From Candidatus Mcinerneyibacteriota bacterium (lineage in GTDB: Bacteria > Macinerneyibacteriota > Macinerneyibacteria > Macinerneyibacteriales > DSCS01): a stretch of 17,549 nucleotides of DNA. Below, piece after piece: positions 16,141-17,549 of the stretch; the stretch's first letter is position 1, and each line of letters begins with the position of its first letter. The stretch spans positions 1-17,549 of the forward strand of contig JAFGWL010000027.1 in the NCBI GenBank assembly GCA_016937175.1, read 5' to 3'. The notes under the pieces are model-generated. The model was not told the origin of the DNA. It was given only the letters and a program-made list of their open reading frames with translations, and searched no databases. Both the position numbers and the translations under genes were made by a program.

Positions 16141-17097
16141 ATGGAATCGCTGATCAGAAAACTGAAAAAAGAAAAAACGGGCTTGCTCATCCAGACCCAC
16201 GACTACCCCGATTATGACGCCATAGCTTCTGCTTACGGCCTGAAGATCTTTTTAAGCCATTACGGGCTCAAAAGCGACGTCTGTTATGCCGGAAAGATCC
16301 CTCTCTTCGTCCGGGACGGATTTCTCAAATCCCTCGAACTGGACCTCTATCCTGTCAACGCTGTTTTGGATCAGACAAGGCCGGTTCTGGTCGTGGACAC
16401 AAACCCCTACGCGGGGAACCTCACGCCTTTGAAAAACCCCTACTGGGGATTCATCGACCACCATATCAACAATTATGACCCCGCCCGGGACTATTTCTAC
16501 AGAGATGTCCGCAAGATCGGAGCCACGTCATCCATCATCGCCTCCATGTTCAATGAGTTCGGCGTCCCCCTGGCCGCCCTTCCGGCGACAGCACTGGCTG
16601 TGGGACTCTTTACCGACACCTTCAACCTGATCCGTGGCGTCTCGGAAGAAGACCTCCAAGCCTATGCCTTTCTTTTTCCCCGCATGGATGCTGAACTGAT
16701 GAAACTCTCGGTGATCAACAAACTCACGATAGACGACCTAGAATTCTACAAACGAGCCATCGATTCTCTCGTGGTCCTAGACAATATGGCGGTGGTCACC
16801 GTTGCCGGCATCAGCGACAGGAACCTACTGGGGATCATGGCCGATTTCTTTCTTTCCCTCATGGAGATCACCGCCAATCTGATGATCAATATCACAGAAG
16901 AAGGGACTCACCTCTCCTGCCGCAGTCTGGACAGCTCCTTCAATGCAGCCCGCCTGGTACGGTCCCTCACCGAAGGGCGCGGCTCGGGAGGCGGGCATAG
17001 CTATATGGCCGGAGGATTTATCCCCGGCCAGGTAGACATTAAGGAAATCCACGCTATACTTGAAAGCACACTGGAAACAATGAAAAAAGGAGGATAA
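16141..17097 (+). CDS. DHH-DHHA1 family phosphoesterase (NrnA/GdpP-like)
   Basis: Probable manganese-dependent phosphodiesterase or exonuclease acting on short oligonucleotides or (cyclic) dinucleotides. The 318-residue soluble protein has motif I HDYPDYDAIAS (His20, Asp24, Asp26), motif II VVDTN (Asp86), motif III DHH at 106-108 and motif IV GLFTDTF (Asp159). A C-terminal DHHA1 domain carries GRGSGGGH (279-286). Length and layout fit NrnA-type oligoribonuclease/pAp phosphatase; no membrane, PAS or GGDEF domain is present, so full-length GdpP is excluded. Substrate cannot be told from sequence. The ATG at 16141 has no Shine-Dalgarno and sits at the expected transcription start. It is followed 1 nt later by a lipoprotein gene, so the two are probably co-transcribed. 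Confidence 0.9.
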   Translation: MESLIRKLKKEKTGLLIQTHDYPDYDAIASAYGLKIFLSHYGLKSDVCYAGKIPLFVRDGFLKSLELDLYPVNAVLDQTRPVLVVDTNPYAGNLTPLKNPYWGFIDHHINNYDPARDYFYRDVRKIGATSSIIASMFNEFGVPLAALPATALAVGLFTDTFNLIRGVSEEDLQAYAFLFPRMDAELMKLSVINKLTIDDLEFYKRAIDSLVVLDNMAVVTVAGISDRNLLGIMADFFLSLMEITANLMINITEEGTHLSCRSLDSSFNAARLVRSLTEGRGSGGGHSYMAGGFIPGQVDIKEIHAILESTLETMKKGG

Positions 17098-17098
17098 G

Positions 17099-17549
17099 AT
17101 GAAAAAACTTTTCTTTGTCTTGCTGCTGACAGCTTTCGTCGCCGTCTCTTGTGCTGATTACAGGCTGCTTAAAGATTATTACGGGACTCCCGACACCCCC
17201 AAAGAGGTCGTGGTCATCCCCACATTCCCCTCGACTCTGGAAGAGGGAGCCGTTCCGGATATTCTTACCTTGAAAGTGGTCATCCGCAATGAGAGCACAG
17301 AACCCATCTCCCTGGATCCCGGGAAGATCTACATCTCTGTCGGGACAGCCATGCATGCTCCCCTCTCTCCGGAAGTCCTGGCGGGGCAGAACAAAAAAGC
17401 CGACATCACAAAACTGGCTTTGAAAAAGACCACTCTCAACCCGGGACAGTCCACCCAGGGGACTCTCTATTTTCCCAAGGCTGTGGCCCGTGCTGTGGAA
17501 GGAATGGGCTTCTTCAACCTGAATATCGATGCCGGCCTGGGCAAAAAGA
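17099..17549 (+). CDS. Putative lipoprotein, unrecognised family (partial, runs off window)
   Basis: The ATG at 17099 has AGGAGG at 17088-17093, 5 nt upstream, and starts 1 nt after the DHH stop. At least 150 residues are visible, and the frame is open to the window end. The N-terminus MKKLFFVLLLTAFVAVSC is a lipoprotein signal with predicted lipidated Cys18 (lipobox AVSC). Ala19 and Asp20 follow, so there is no Asp at +2, the usual inner-membrane retention signal. The mature part has beta-rich segments (LTLKVVIRNEST, KIYISVG) and LNPGQSTQGTLYFPKA. These recall immunoglobulin-like extracellular domains such as DUF4352, but that is only a resemblance. A Lol-dependent outer-membrane destination is plausible given LolCD in this genome. 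Function unknown. Confidence 0.8.
   Translation, partial: MKKLFFVLLLTAFVAVSCADYRLLKDYYGTPDTPKEVVVIPTFPSTLEEGAVPDILTLKVVIRNESTEPISLDPGKIYISVGTAMHAPLSPEVLAGQNKKADITKLALKKTTLNPGQSTQGTLYFPKAVARAVEGMGFFNLNIDAGLGKK

Noticed and set aside
16032-16190. N-terminal extension of Mrp by 53 residues rich in Phe and Ser, resembling a membrane segment
   Set aside because: It reads through the mrp promoter and into the divergent DHH gene. The ATG at 16031 has a strong AAAGGAGG, and Mrp proteins are cytosolic.

Overview
The window is ordinary bacterial chromosome from a diderm, lipopolysaccharide-making bacterium. It encodes lipid A enzymes (LpxA, LpxC, LpxD), the outer-membrane assembly proteins BamA and Skp/OmpH, and the lipoprotein exporter LolCD. 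A ClpC-type AAA+ unfoldase sits among them. ClpC is typical of Gram-positives, cyanobacteria, spirochaetes and several less-studied diderm phyla rather than of enteric bacteria. The order lysS-lolC-lolD-bamA-skp-lpxD-fabZ-lpxA recalls deltaproteobacterial clusters from memory, but the sequence alone does not fix the phylum. Coding density is very high, there is no gap above about 115 bp, and I see no mobile elements, CRISPR arrays, rRNA or tRNA genes.

Region 1 (minus strand, about 11245 down to 1) is one long envelope-biogenesis transcription unit: lysS, lolC, lolD, clpC, bamA, skp, lpxD, lpxC, fabZ and lpxA, the last cut by the window edge. Junctions are overlaps or gaps of at most 25 bp. 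A near-consensus sigma-70 promoter (TTGACA-N17-TATATT) lies upstream of lysS, with an 8-bp inverted repeat just upstream of its -35 box. The products would make lipid A, fold and insert outer-membrane proteins, and release lipoproteins.

Region 2 (11284-15210) is a sulfur-transfer and tRNA-thiolation island. mnmA and a small HAD-family gene run on the minus strand. A cysteine desulfurase and thiI run on the plus strand from a back-to-back promoter pair. The desulfurase probably supplies persulfide sulfur to ThiI (s4U8 and possibly thiazole) and perhaps to MnmA (s2U34). MnmA carries a C-x-x-C plus C arrangement suggestive of an Fe-S-dependent enzyme, whereas ThiI has only an adjacent Cys pair and no rhodanese domain.

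Region 3 (15207-17549) holds an Mrp/ApbC Fe-S carrier ATPase on the minus strand, convergent with thiI with overlapping stop codons. Divergent from it are a DHH-DHHA1 phosphoesterase and a partial unrecognised lipoprotein gene. The DHH gene appears to be transcribed as a leaderless mRNA: its -10 box ends 6 nt before the ATG and no Shine-Dalgarno sequence is visible.

No wholly new system is evident. The most notable points are ClpC embedded in the envelope operon, the mixed Fe-S/persulfide thiolation island, the predicted leaderless DHH transcript and the possible operator upstream of lysS.
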